From Klebsiella michiganensis (lineage in GTDB: Bacteria > Pseudomonadota > Gammaproteobacteria > Enterobacterales > Enterobacteriaceae), in assembly GCA_000963575.1 (NCBI GenBank), contig CP011077.1, positions 1,612,001 through 1,676,000 on the forward strand: a stretch of 64,000 nucleotides of DNA, written 5' to 3'. Below the pieces are notes generated by a model. It worked only from the letters and a program-made list of their open reading frames with translations. It did not search any database and was not told the DNA's origin. The position numbers were made by a program, and so were the translations under genes. Positions 43,417-51,823 of the stretch are shown piece by piece. Numbering within the stretch: the stretch's first letter is position 1; each line of letters begins with the position of its first letter.

Positions 43417-43436
43417 ATGAGAATGATCGTTCTCAT
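43417..43436 (-). promoter_or_regulatory. 20-bp palindrome before the tetR-type gene
   Basis: ATGAGAATGATCGTTCTCAT is an inverted repeat with one mismatched pair. It sits 23 nt before the regulator start, so it is probably the TetR operator. It also resembles a Fur box, which remains the alternative reading. Confidence 0.55.
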
Positions 43437-43638
43437 TTGTGTTAATTATACGTCGCAATGAGGTGTTGGAAAGATTTTTTTTAGTTTGTTTATAACTGAC
43501 TGTTTTTAATTGAGGTAATTTTTGTGGGCCGGTGAGTAGGGCGTGATTAACGGTTGTTAGCCTTTATCTTAATAAGGTTTATTGGTCGGGGTAAATGTAA
43601 GTAGACTTATAAATATTATGGGGATTGCGAAGGTCAAT

Positions 43639-44003
43639 ATGGCGGTGAGGGAGGGATATCACTCGCGCCGTCCGTGGCGCTCGCCCTGCGGGTTGCCGGA
43701 GGCAATGCAAAACGGCTGTCCTGCCGTTTTGTTGAACCCTGGTCGAGGGTTCTCATCCGCTCCCTCGCGGTGCAACATGCGAAAAAAAAGCCCGCATTTG
43801 CATGCGAGCTCTTCTTTAAATATGGCGGTGAGGGAGGGATGGATTCGCAAGCTCACCCCTTCGGGGCAGCGTTATCACAAGTGATACCGCTGTCCAACCT
43901 GCTAAAGCAGGTTGTCGAACCCTGGTCGAGGGTTCTCATCCGTCCCTCGCGGTGCAACATGCGAAAAAAAACCCGCATTTGCATGCGAGCTCTTCTTTAA
44001 ATA
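43639..44003 (-). repeat. Second tRNA-derived repeat array (two units)
   Basis: The tRNA tail recurs at 43640 and 43823 before the complete tRNA at 44004, spacing 183 and 181 bp. The first unit matches those at 35995-36807. The second (43823-44003) keeps the tRNA tail, T-arm-like hairpin and terminator, but its middle of about 75 bp is unrelated in sequence. That middle still carries a hairpin (CAACCTGC/GCAGGTTG, 43895-43914) at the place of AAAACGGC/GCCGTTTT. Terminators are at 43782-43809 and 43964-43990. Confidence 0.9.
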
Positions 44004-44091
44004 TGGCGGTGAGGGAGGGATTCGAACCCTCGATACGTTGCCGTATACACACTTTCCAGGCGTGCTCCTTCAGCCACTCGGACACCTCACC
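44004..44091 (-). tRNA. serX: tRNA-Ser (anticodon GGA), copy 2
   Basis: An 88-nt gene identical throughout to the copy at 36808-36895, with anticodon GGA and encoded CCA. It lies 204 bp before ghrA, the position of E. coli serX, so this is probably the ancestral copy. It has its own promoter at 44126-44154 and its own terminator-containing repeats. Confidence 0.97.
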
Positions 44092-44125
44092 ATATTGTCG
44101 CTCCAGCGCTGCTGGAACGGGCGCT

Positions 44126-44154
44126 AATTTAGGGAAAATGGGCTTCGCCGTCAA
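44126..44154 (-). promoter_or_regulatory. Promoter of tRNA-Ser copy 2
   Basis: On the minus strand TTGACG and TAAATT are separated by 17 bp and followed by a GCGCCCG discriminator. The sequence differs from the promoter of copy 1, so the two tRNA genes are transcribed independently. Confidence 0.75.
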
Positions 44155-44295
44155 TGCTAATTTCATGTTTTTGGTGCGTTTAGCCAAACTTCATCCAACT
44201 TGATTCTTAAACCATCACAAGATGCTGCTTTTTATTGCTTTGGGACTTGCATGGCTCTTCGATTCGGGTAAGCCTAAGAAAAAAAAGGAGGCAGT

Positions 44296-45237
44296 ATGGA
44301 CATTATTTTTCATCACCCCACTTTTGACACCGAGTATTGGCTAAATCACCTTCAGCAGGCCTTGCCCGGCGCGCGCGTTCGCCAGTGGAAGCAGGGGGAC
44401 CAGCAACCCGCCGATTATGCCCTTGTCTGGCATCCTCCGGTGGAAATGCTTAGCGGCCGCAAAGGGCTTAAAGGTGTATTTGCGCTGGGGGCGGGCGTTG
44501 ACGCTATTCTCAGCAAACTTCAGGCTCATCCTGACATGTTGCCCGACGGCGTGCCGCTGTTCCGTCTTGAAGACACAGGCATGGGTCTGCAGATGCAGGA
44601 GTACGCGGTCAGCCAGGTGCTGCACTGGTTCCGTCGTTTTGACGACTACCAGAGACAAAAACAGCAGGGGGAATGGCGGCCGCTGGACGATTATCGCCGT
44701 GAAGACTTCACCATCGGTATTCTCGGCGCGGGCGTGCTGGGCGGGAAAGTGGCGGAAAGCCTTGTGGCCTGGGGCTTCCCGGTTCGCTGCTGGAGCCGCA
44801 GTAAAAAAGATCTCCCTGGCGTAGAGAGTTTTGCCGGTGGCGAAGGGCTGCCTGCCTTCTTAAAGGGGACTCGCGTGCTGATCAACCTGCTGCCGAATAC
44901 GCCGCAGACCGTCGGCATCATCAACCGTGAACTACTGAGCCAACTGGCTAAAGATGCTTACGTGATAAATCTCGCGCGCGGCGTTCATCTGGTCGAGGCC
45001 GATTTGCTTGCGGCTCTGGATGCCGGACAGCTCAAGGGCGCGATGCTGGATGTCTTCTCTAAAGAGCCGCTGCCGGAGAACAACCCGCTATGGGCGCATC
45101 CTCGCGTGGCTATCACCCCACATGTTGCGGCGGTAACTCGCCCTGATGAGGCGATTGCCTATATCGCAAAAACGATTACTCAACTGGAAAACGGGGAAGC
45201 GGTCTCCGGCGAAGTGTCGCTTCAGCACGGCTATTAA
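44296..45237 (+). CDS. ghrA: Glyoxylate/hydroxypyruvate reductase A
   Basis: A 313-residue D-2-hydroxyacid dehydrogenase that matches E. coli GhrA. The Rossmann motif is TIGILGAGVLGGKVAESL, and catalytic Arg, Glu and His are in INLARGVHLVEADLL, DVFSKEPLPE and ITPHVAAVT. It reduces glyoxylate and hydroxypyruvate with NADPH. AGGAGG lies 8 nt before the ATG. It opens the ghrA-ycdX-ycdY-ycdZ series. Confidence 0.96.
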   Translation: MDIIFHHPTFDTEYWLNHLQQALPGARVRQWKQGDQQPADYALVWHPPVEMLSGRKGLKGVFALGAGVDAILSKLQAHPDMLPDGVPLFRLEDTGMGLQMQEYAVSQVLHWFRRFDDYQRQKQQGEWRPLDDYRREDFTIGILGAGVLGGKVAESLVAWGFPVRCWSRSKKDLPGVESFAGGEGLPAFLKGTRVLINLLPNTPQTVGIINRELLSQLAKDAYVINLARGVHLVEADLLAALDAGQLKGAMLDVFSKEPLPENNPLWAHPRVAITPHVAAVTRPDEAIAYIAKTITQLENGEAVSGEVSLQHGY

Positions 45238-45340
45238 CCATGACGCCCGGCTTTGGCCGGGCTGATAACGTTCCAGAAGCAGGCTAAAAATTGTCATGGA
45301 TTGCTGGTATCCTTAAGCCAAAATAGAAAAGGAGAAAGCC

Positions 45341-46078
45341 ATGTATCCCGTTGACCTGCATATGCATACCGTTGCCAGCACCCACGCCTACAGTACCCTC
45401 CACGATTACATTGCCGTTGCGAAAGCCAAAGGCATCAAGCTGTTCGCCATTACCGACCACGGCCCGGATATGGCGGATGCGCCACATTACTGGCACTTTG
45501 TGAATATGCGTATCTGGCCGCGTCTGGTAGACGGCGTTGGCATTTTGCGCGGTATTGAGTCGAACATTAAAAACACCGCCGGTGAAATTGACTGCACGGG
45601 CCCGATGCTGGATGCGCTGGATTTAATTATCGCGGGCTTCCATGAGCCGGTTTTCCCGCCGAAAGATAAAGCGACACACACCGAGGCGATGATCGCGACG
45701 ATGGCAAACGGCGACGTGCACATCATCAGCCATCCGGGTAATCCTAAGTTTGAAATTGATATCCCGGCGGTTGCGGCGGCGGCGGCAAAGTACAACGTAG
45801 CGCTTGAGCTGAATAACTCCTCATTTACCCATTCGCGCATTGGCAGTGGCCCAAACTGCCGCGCTATTGCTGAAGCGGTGCGTGATGCTGGGGGCTGGCT
45901 GGCCTTAGGGTCTGACTCCCACACAGCCTTTACGCTGGGCGACTTCACCGAATGCCGTAAAATCCTCGATGAAATTAATTTCCCGGAAGAGCGGATCCTG
46001 AACGTCTCTCCACGGCGCCTGCTGGGCTTCCTTGAAGCTCGTGGGATGGCGCCAATTGCTGAATTTGCCACACTGTAA
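45341..46078 (+). CDS. ycdX: PHP-domain phosphatase YcdX
   Basis: A 245-residue PHP-family metal phosphatase. The metal ligands are in VDLHMHTVAS, FAITDHGPDM, HIISHPGNP and ALGSDSHTAF. E. coli YcdX binds three zinc ions, has phosphatase activity, and together with YcdY affects swarming. ycdY follows by 28 nt. Confidence 0.95.
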   Translation: MYPVDLHMHTVASTHAYSTLHDYIAVAKAKGIKLFAITDHGPDMADAPHYWHFVNMRIWPRLVDGVGILRGIESNIKNTAGEIDCTGPMLDALDLIIAGFHEPVFPPKDKATHTEAMIATMANGDVHIISHPGNPKFEIDIPAVAAAAAKYNVALELNNSSFTHSRIGSGPNCRAIAEAVRDAGGWLALGSDSHTAFTLGDFTECRKILDEINFPEERILNVSPRRLLGFLEARGMAPIAEFATL

Positions 46079-46106
46079 TTAACACCCGTAATGGATAGAG
46101 CCAGTC

Positions 46107-46661
46107 ATGAATGAATTTTCAATTATTTGCCGCGTACTCGGATCGCTTTTTTATCGCCAGCCGCAGGATCCTCTGCTGGTACCTCTTTTTACGCTGATCC
46201 GTGAAGGGAAGCTGGCGGCAAGCTGGCCACTGGAGCAGGATGAACTGTTGGGCCGGCTGCAAAACAGCTGCGATCCGCAGCTACTGGCGGCCGACTTTAA
46301 CGCACTGTTTGTCGGGGAAAAATGCAGCGTGCCGCCATTCCGTTCCGCCTGGGAAGCGGGGAGTGATGAAGGTGAAGTACGCCAGTTCCTGAAGCAGCGT
46401 GGCATGCCGCTGGGCGAGTCGCCGGCCGATCATTTCGGAACGCTATTGCTGGCGGCCTCGTGGCTGGAAGACCAGTCTCAGGAAGATGAGTTTGAAGCGC
46501 AGGTGACGCTGTTTGATGACTACCTGATGCCGTGGTGTGGGACTTTCCTTGGCAAAGTGGAAGCCCATGCCACAACGCCATTCTACCGCACCCTGGCGGC
46601 GATCAGCCGTGAGGCACTGCAGGCCATGCGCGATGAGCTGCAGGAGTCAGAAGAAGAATAA
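46107..46661 (+). CDS. ycdY: TorD-like chaperone YcdY
   Basis: A 184-residue all-helical protein of the TorD/DmsD redox-chaperone family. Conserved motifs are EKCSVPPFRSAWEAG (E/P-rich turn) and the later GESPADHFGTLLL segment. In E. coli it enhances YcdX activity, acting as its chaperone. It lies in the same operon directly after ycdX. Confidence 0.94.
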   Translation: MNEFSIICRVLGSLFYRQPQDPLLVPLFTLIREGKLAASWPLEQDELLGRLQNSCDPQLLAADFNALFVGEKCSVPPFRSAWEAGSDEGEVRQFLKQRGMPLGESPADHFGTLLLAASWLEDQSQEDEFEAQVTLFDDYLMPWCGTFLGKVEAHATTPFYRTLAAISREALQAMRDELQESEEE

Positions 46662-46764
46662 TTGTGATATTTATCACAATTAAAATGCAACGCTGATTTT
46701 TGATTTACAAAAAATGTGCGCCAGATCGTAGTGAGCGGAGAAGCCTCTGCTATGATACGGCGCC

Positions 46765-47253
46765 ATGAAGACACTTATTCCATTAGCAATTACCACCGGT
46801 ATTCTCTCAGGCCTTTGGGGCTGGGTGGCGGTGAGTCTCGGCCTTTTGAGCTGGGCCGGTTTCCTCGGCTGTACCGCCTGGTTTGCCTGTCCGCAGGGCG
46901 GACTGAAGGGGTTTTTTATTTCACTGTGTACCCTGTGCAGCGGTGTGCTGTGGGCGCTGGTGATTATTCACGGTAGCGCGCTGGCGCCTCAGGCTGAAAT
47001 CCTGGGCTATATCATGACCGGCGTTGTCGCCTTCCTGATGTGTATTCAGGCTCGCCATGTGCTGCTGTCGTTTGTCCCCGGAACGTTTATCGGCGCCTGT
47101 GCAACCTTTGCCAATCAGGGCGAGTGGCATAACGTTGTGCCTTCGCTGCTTTTAGGCCTGGTGTTTGGCTTTGCCATGAAAAGCAGTGGACTGTGGCTCG
47201 CGGCCCGGCGAGAAAAGCCGAAACCTAAAGCCAGTTCATTGTTAAGCGAATAA
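46765..47253 (+). CDS. ycdZ: DUF1097 membrane protein YcdZ
   Basis: A 162-residue inner-membrane protein of the DUF1097 family with five or six hydrophobic helices and a basic C-terminal tail (RREKPKPKASS). It matches E. coli YcdZ in place and length. Function is unknown. A bidirectional terminator separates it from csgG. Confidence 0.92.
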   Translation: MKTLIPLAITTGILSGLWGWVAVSLGLLSWAGFLGCTAWFACPQGGLKGFFISLCTLCSGVLWALVIIHGSALAPQAEILGYIMTGVVAFLMCIQARHVLLSFVPGTFIGACATFANQGEWHNVVPSLLLGLVFGFAMKSSGLWLAARREKPKPKASSLLSE

Positions 47254-47279
47254 AAAAACCAGCGGAAGCTGGTTTTTTT
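47252..47279. terminator. Bidirectional terminator between ycdZ and csgG
   Basis: AACCAGC and GCTGGTT pair over GGAA, with seven A before and seven T after, so it can stop transcription from both converging genes. Confidence 0.92.
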
Positions 47280-47295
47280 ATTCGTGCAGACAGTG

Positions 47296-48129
47296 TCAGG
47301 AGGCGGGAGGCGTTGAAAGTTCCTTGTACTTCACCAGCACCGGATTGTTAATATCGGCTGGGTTCTGCAGATCCCAGAGGCCTCTGTCGATACCGTCGTT
47401 CACCAGATAGATGACCCCCGTTTCAATGGCGGACATCAGGCATAACATCACCGGCTCGTTGCTGGTATAACCCACTTCCCCCTCCAGCAGGCGCTGATAA
47501 TCAATGAACCGGAAGACGCCGGCCTGTACCTCGTATGACAGGATTGTTTTGCTGGTATTGACGGACGACATGACTTCGCCGGTGCTGACGTCCACCACCC
47601 GCAGGTTGACGGCAATCTGATCAAGCTGATACTGCGTGTCTGCCCCAATGCCAAAGTAGCGGGCGCCAGCGCCACCCGACTTCACGTTACTCTCGTAGCC
47701 AATGATCGAGCCTTCGATCATCACATTGGCTGCCATCAGAGAGTGCAGCGGAGCGCGGTTGTTATCGGCGACGGTCCCGTTTTCCTGCGCAGCACGAATA
47801 ATTTTGCGTTCGTTCAGCAGGTTTTGCAGCCCCTGGCGTTCAAGGGGGATAAACCAGCGAGAATCCTTCAATGCCGTGACCAGCATAGACGTCGCGCTCT
47901 GCGGTACGGCGGTAGAAAAGTTGCTGGCAGGATAGGGCTTGAACTGGCCCGTTTCGTCCTGAATGTTATACACCGAAACATAGAGCTTGCCTTTTGCTTC
48001 CGGCAAATGCGTCAGGTCGAGGTAGCTTTGCGCGCGCGGTAATAACGTTGGCTTGGCCGCTTCTTTCGGCGGCGCCGTTAAACAGCCACTCAATAAAAAC
48101 ACCACCATAATCAGAAGTATGCGCTGCAT
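47296..48129 (-). CDS. csgG: Curli secretion channel CsgG
   Basis: A 277-residue outer-membrane lipoprotein that forms the nonameric curli export pore. The lipobox is LLSGC followed by LTAPPKEAAKPTLLPR, as in E. coli. YFGIGADTQYQLDQIAVNLR and the ALKDSRWFIPLERQGL segment are hallmarks. It is intact and is the last gene of csgDEFG. Confidence 0.97.
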   Translation of the reverse strand: MQRILLIMVVFLLSGCLTAPPKEAAKPTLLPRAQSYLDLTHLPEAKGKLYVSVYNIQDETGQFKPYPASNFSTAVPQSATSMLVTALKDSRWFIPLERQGLQNLLNERKIIRAAQENGTVADNNRAPLHSLMAANVMIEGSIIGYESNVKSGGAGARYFGIGADTQYQLDQIAVNLRVVDVSTGEVMSSVNTSKTILSYEVQAGVFRFIDYQRLLEGEVGYTSNEPVMLCLMSAIETGVIYLVNDGIDRGLWDLQNPADINNPVLVKYKELSTPPAS

Positions 48130-48168
48130 GATCGTGATCCTTTAAGAGGTATTTATGATTTTAAGCCA

Positions 48169-48588
48169 CTAAAAATTCGTGGAGTTCGCCTGCAGGCCGG
48201 ACACCTGAATTGTTGAAGTTTTGCCAGTTTTTCGGTCGGTGACGTTGAGCTGAAGCTGGCCGTCGGTATTGGCAATGTCGACGATAAAATCATTGGTGAC
48301 CATGCGCCCTGGTTTGCCGGTATTAATATTGGTCAGCAGGCCACCCAGCACCTGCGACTGCAGTGCCTGGGTAAAGTTATCCAGCGCGCTGGGCATCTGA
48401 ATCCCAAGATCGCTGCTGTAGCTCGGATCTTTATAAGAGTTTTGCGCCTGGGCCGAATTTAACAAATAGGAGCCGTTATTGGGGTTGCCGCCAAAATTGG
48501 GGTTAACAAACTGGAAAACCATATTCCCGCCCCAGGCAAGCGGCGTAAATAGCAGCACGGGCAGTACGGCATGATAAATACGCATCAT
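48169..48588 (-). CDS. csgF: Curli assembly protein CsgF
   Basis: A 139-residue exported protein with a signal peptide ending near AWG-G. VNPNFGGNPNNGSYLLNSAQ, just after the cleavage site, is the segment that plugs the CsgG channel. It links CsgG to the CsgB nucleator at the surface. The second methionine (48585) may be the real start, giving the E. coli length of 138. It is intact. Confidence 0.95.
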   Translation of the reverse strand: MMRIYHAVLPVLLFTPLAWGGNMVFQFVNPNFGGNPNNGSYLLNSAQAQNSYKDPSYSSDLGIQMPSALDNFTQALQSQVLGGLLTNINTGKPGRMVTNDFIVDIANTDGQLQLNVTDRKTGKTSTIQVSGLQANSTNF

Positions 48589-48594
48589 TGTCTC

Positions 48595-48981
48595 CTAGAA
48601 TTCGTCGTGGGTTAAATCGCTGGTGCTCAATAGTTGCTTATCGATCAGCCTGCGTTTAAGCGCCTCATCGGTATGGACCAGTGCAACGTCAACGTTTTTG
48701 TCGAAGTCGCGTTTTGTCGGAAAAAGAAAAGCCTGATAAACAACGTCCTGGCCCGCGGTAATCGTTATCCAGCTTCCCCAGCGGGCGCTGGGGCGTTCAT
48801 TGATCGTTAAATTGCCGGTATAGTTGCTTTCCCATTTGTCGCTAAAGGCGCGATAAAAGCTGTGTCCAACGGACGTGACGGTATGGTCTGTTAGCAGCCC
48901 AGGGATCTCGACCTCTTCGGCCAGGGCGTTGCTCATCAGGCAGCAGCAGGCCGCCAGCATAAATACGGCTGAACGTTTCAT
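48595..48981 (-). CDS. csgE: Curli assembly protein CsgE
   Basis: A 128-residue periplasmic protein with a signal peptide ending at ALA-E. HSFYRAFSDKWESNYTGNLTI and RWGSWITITAGQDVVYQAFL are the conserved core. It caps the CsgG channel and delivers CsgA. It begins 4 nt after the ancestral end of csgD and is intact, though translation after the csgD nonsense codon may be reduced by polarity. Confidence 0.95.
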   Translation of the reverse strand: MKRSAVFMLAACCCLMSNALAEEVEIPGLLTDHTVTSVGHSFYRAFSDKWESNYTGNLTINERPSARWGSWITITAGQDVVYQAFLFPTKRDFDKNVDVALVHTDEALKRRLIDKQLLSTSDLTHDEF

Positions 48982-48985
48982 GGGG

Positions 48986-49636
48986 CTATCGCCGGAGGTT
49001 ATCGTTGGCCCAGGAAACGGCCTGAGTGCGATTCTTGACGGCTATCTTTCTGAACAAGTTGTACAGATGCGTTTTCACCGTGTTCTCGCTGATAAACAAC
49101 GAACGTGCGATTTCAACGTTCTAAGAGCCAACGCGCAGCTTGTTCAGTATTTCCTTTTCGCGCTGCGTCAGGCGGGAGGACTCTGAGCTGTTAAAGCGAT
49201 AATTTCCGGAATGGCTTATCAGATAACTGGCAAGCTTCTGCGAGAAGTAGCATTCACCTTCCAGTACCCCACGCAGCCCCTCGATAACCTTGTGTTCTTC
49301 TGCGGCAAGATAAAAAACGCCATTGATATGCGGCCAGTTTTCAATTTCCCGGAAGGGGTATTCCTCCGGTGTGTTAAGCAATAACAATTTTATCTGACTG
49401 TTTTTACGGCTTAATTTATCCTGCCAGAACAGGATGGTCTTTTTATCGGTTTCCGCCATATCAAACAAAATCAGAACATTACCGGGGACGTCATCCAGTG
49501 GGCGTTGAATATTATGAATGCGGCCGTTTAATTCTAAAGAGGCACGCAGGTGCTGTAATAATGCTGAAGCCTGAAGAGAGGGTTTTGTCATTAACAATAA
49601 CGTAGGGCCCTGTAGGGCATGGACTTCATTATACAT
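48986..49636 (-). pseudogene. csgD: csgD with an in-frame amber stop before the DNA-binding domain
   Basis: The frame matches CsgD, the LuxR/FixJ-type activator of curli and cellulose, and its full span codes for 216 residues, the E. coli length, plus a final TAG. Codon 172 is TAG (49121-49123): the sequence reads KEILNKLRVGS, stop, then NVEIARSLFISENTVKTH and on to ANDNLRR. The stop replaces the serine found in E. coli and lies just as the helix-turn-helix begins, so the 171-residue product lacks DNA recognition. The rest is undecayed, so the mutation is recent, or it is suppressed or a sequencing error. Confidence 0.9.
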
Positions 49637-50414
49637 GATGAAACTCCACCTGGTTTATGTCGCTACCTTTTGAATTAATAAGAATTAATTCTCTATAATG
49701 TGATGAATGCCGCGACTGTGCTGTATGTTAAATAGTTTTAATCGCCGAAATGATTCTGTTTCAGTCAGCAAAAGAAAATTAACTGAAGAAGTGGTAACTG
49801 TTTTTAATTTAGCGATTGGATATTTTAAAGCAAGTGTTAACTATGTAACTAAATGTTTCTATGGATATTAAAATGTTTCAGTTAAAGTTTTTTGCTATTT
49901 AAAATTAATAGTAAAGTTGTACTGTTTTTCCTTTTTGTATAACGAGTTTATTTTGTTTTTTTCTTTTAAATTGTTGTATTTTTTGTTTTTTATTTTCGTT
50001 TTTTCTGTTTTACTTACTCTGTTCATAATTTTAAAAACAGTGTTTCCAGCTTTTACCCGCTTCGCTTAAGAAATCTGGTCATGGTGACGAGGTTTTTTCA
50101 TAAACCGACTAAGCATCGCTTAAGTTGTGCTAAGTCAGTGAGAGTAAAGGTGACTTTAAATAAGTGTGCTAATGATTATCCGATCCCTGGATCAGGTAGT
50201 TGTAATAGAGGTAATTATTAAATTTATTTTGTATTAATACTTTGGTGTGAATTTTATTATGCAAAATACCACCCAGGCATGAGATATTTTTAATGGCTGT
50301 CGTAACATACTCATTTGCGTAACGGTTCGATAACACGTCGTTGTCAGTTCGTTATAAATTACCATTTTGTTAATCGTCATATTGTTCCGGAATTAACTGG
50401 TGCAGGGTGACAGA
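49637..50414. promoter_or_regulatory. csgD-csgBA divergent control region
   Basis: A 778-bp AT-rich region with long T- and A-tracts (for example about 49925-50020), as expected of the large control region that in E. coli binds OmpR, IHF, H-NS, MlrA and CsgD. No reading frame is supported. I could not place individual operators with confidence. Confidence 0.6.
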
Positions 50415-50864
50415 ATGAAAAAATATTTTGTTTTAACAATGTTTGTCGGCCTTGCAGGTCATTGCCTTGCAGCGAGTAACGATCTCGCAACCGCTGAGTA
50501 TAATTTTGCCGTTAACGAATTGAGTAATCCTCAATTTAATCAAACGGCCATTATTGGCCAGTCTGGTAGTAATAATAATACTGCGGTGGTTCAGAGAGGG
50601 CAGAAGCAATTTTCTGAGGTTACGCAAAGCGGAGCAGGTAACCGGGCAAACATTGAACAATCAGGTAGTTATAACCTCGCTTATATCTCGCAAGAGGGCA
50701 TCGCCAACGATGCGAGCATAAAGCAGGATTCATTTGGTAATGCGGCGCTGATTATTCAACGAGGTTCTGGTAATAAAGCGAACATTACCCAATACGGTAC
50801 CCAGAAGTCAGCAGTTGTTGTGCAAAACCAGTCACAAATGGCGATTCGCATTATTCAGCGATAA
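50415..50864 (+). CDS. csgB: Curlin nucleator CsgB
   Basis: A 149-residue minor curlin that anchors fibres to the cell and seeds CsgA polymerisation. The signal peptide ends at CLA-A. Five repeats with Q-x-G-x2-N patterns follow (IIGQSGSNNNTAVVQRG, VTQSGAGNRANIEQSG and so on), and the basic last repeat (MAIRIIQR) is as in E. coli. It is intact. Confidence 0.95.
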   Translation: MKKYFVLTMFVGLAGHCLAASNDLATAEYNFAVNELSNPQFNQTAIIGQSGSNNNTAVVQRGQKQFSEVTQSGAGNRANIEQSGSYNLAYISQEGIANDASIKQDSFGNAALIIQRGSGNKANITQYGTQKSAVVVQNQSQMAIRIIQR

Positions 50865-50909
50865 GCAACGCATTTGGGCTGAAACTATCAATCCGATGGG
50901 GGTTTAAGT

Positions 50910-51323
50910 ATGAATCTTTTCAAAGTTGCAGCATTAGCAGCATTGGTTGTTTCCGCAGGCGCTATGGCGACCTACCCGCAACAGGCTCAGCACTCGACCT
51001 TGAAAATATATCAGCAAGGTAACGGGAATAATGCCACTGCGCTGCAGTCAAATGCTTTCTATTCGAAGACCGAAATTAAACAGTTGGGTACCGTTAATGG
51101 CGCAAAAGTTGGCCAGGGCTCGGACAGCAGCGATATTAAATTGCTGCAGGATGGCTACGGTAACAATGCCACCCTCAGCCAGTGGAACGGTAAAAACGCA
51201 CAGATTGATGTTCAGCAGTTCGGGACTAACAACGGGGCAGTGGTTAACCAGACGGCTTCAAGTTCTCTGGTGTCCGTCACCCAGTTCGGGAACGGCAATC
51301 ACGCCACTGCTTCCCAGTATTAA
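50910..51323 (+). CDS. csgA: Major curlin subunit CsgA
   Basis: A 137-residue amyloid subunit with signal peptide (MNLFKVAALAALVVSAGAMA) and five imperfect repeats (LKIYQQGNGNNATALQSNA, IKQLGTVNGAKVGQGS, LLQDGYGNNATLSQWN, VQQFGTNNGAVVNQT, VTQFGNGNHATASQY). It is 14 residues shorter than E. coli CsgA because the glycine-rich N22 segment between signal and repeats is nearly absent. That segment normally targets CsgA to CsgG. It is otherwise complete. Confidence 0.94.
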   Translation: MNLFKVAALAALVVSAGAMATYPQQAQHSTLKIYQQGNGNNATALQSNAFYSKTEIKQLGTVNGAKVGQGSDSSDIKLLQDGYGNNATLSQWNGKNAQIDVQQFGTNNGAVVNQTASSSLVSVTQFGNGNHATASQY

Positions 51324-51342
51324 GCGGCCTGGTTATCGCGCA

Positions 51343-51367
51343 AACAGGGCCCCGGGCCCTGTTTTTC
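51343..51367 (+). terminator. Terminator between csgA and csgC
   Basis: ACAGGGCCC and GGGCCCTGT form a 9-bp stem followed by TTTTT. It should cut most csgBA transcripts, so that csgC is made in smaller amount. Confidence 0.85.
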
Positions 51368-51379
51368 TTTGGAGGTTGT

Positions 51380-51709
51380 ATGCATACCCTTGTGTTGCTT
51401 GCCGCACTCTCAAGTCAGCTGACGTTTAATACCCGACAGCAGGAAAACATATACACGATAACACCCAGCGCCACGCTTGCAGCGGATTGCCAGTGCACCA
51501 TGACGCTGGTGGCAACCAAAAGCGGCCCGTCGGGGCAAAGTTCCAGTCACCAAAGCAGTGAACTATTTATAAAAGCGCATGAGGCAGTTGATCTGTCGCA
51601 GTTAAGCCTGAATATTGATCCCGGCGACAGCGTTACGGTCACCGTGACATTGAGCGACGGAAAAGCCTTTCACCTTGAGCAACAGTGGCGAGAGACGGGG
51701 AAGTATTGA
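51380..51709 (+). CDS. csgC: Curli amyloid inhibitor CsgC
   Basis: A 109-residue periplasmic immunoglobulin-like protein. The CxC pair is in LAADCQCTMTL, as in E. coli CsgC. It prevents early polymerisation of CsgA in the periplasm. The N-terminus HTLVLLAALSSQLTF is a short signal peptide. It lies 56 nt after csgA, behind a terminator. Confidence 0.93.
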   Translation: MHTLVLLAALSSQLTFNTRQQENIYTITPSATLAADCQCTMTLVATKSGPSGQSSSHQSSELFIKAHEAVDLSQLSLNIDPGDSVTVTVTLSDGKAFHLEQQWRETGKY

Positions 51710-51823
51710 CGGCGAGCAAATATCTGTGACGGAGGTATTGCAAGAACAAAAAACATGGATCACTGTTTAATTATCTTTGATTTTCTGCCGATAACCTTCA
51801 GGGACGACAGCAATCGAGGAGTA

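Noticed and set aside
36896..43638. Classical integrative element with integrase
   Set aside because: The tRNA-end repeats suggest attachment sites, but no integrase, excisionase or mobility gene lies between them, so only a duplication or remnant can be claimed.
43582..44127. Open frames across the second repeat array
   Set aside because: As in the first array, these read through tRNA tails and terminators and are not conserved protein sequence.
45238..45265. Intrinsic terminator after ghrA
   Set aside because: A GCCCGGC/GCCGGGC hairpin is present, but no T run follows on the plus strand, so termination is not supported.
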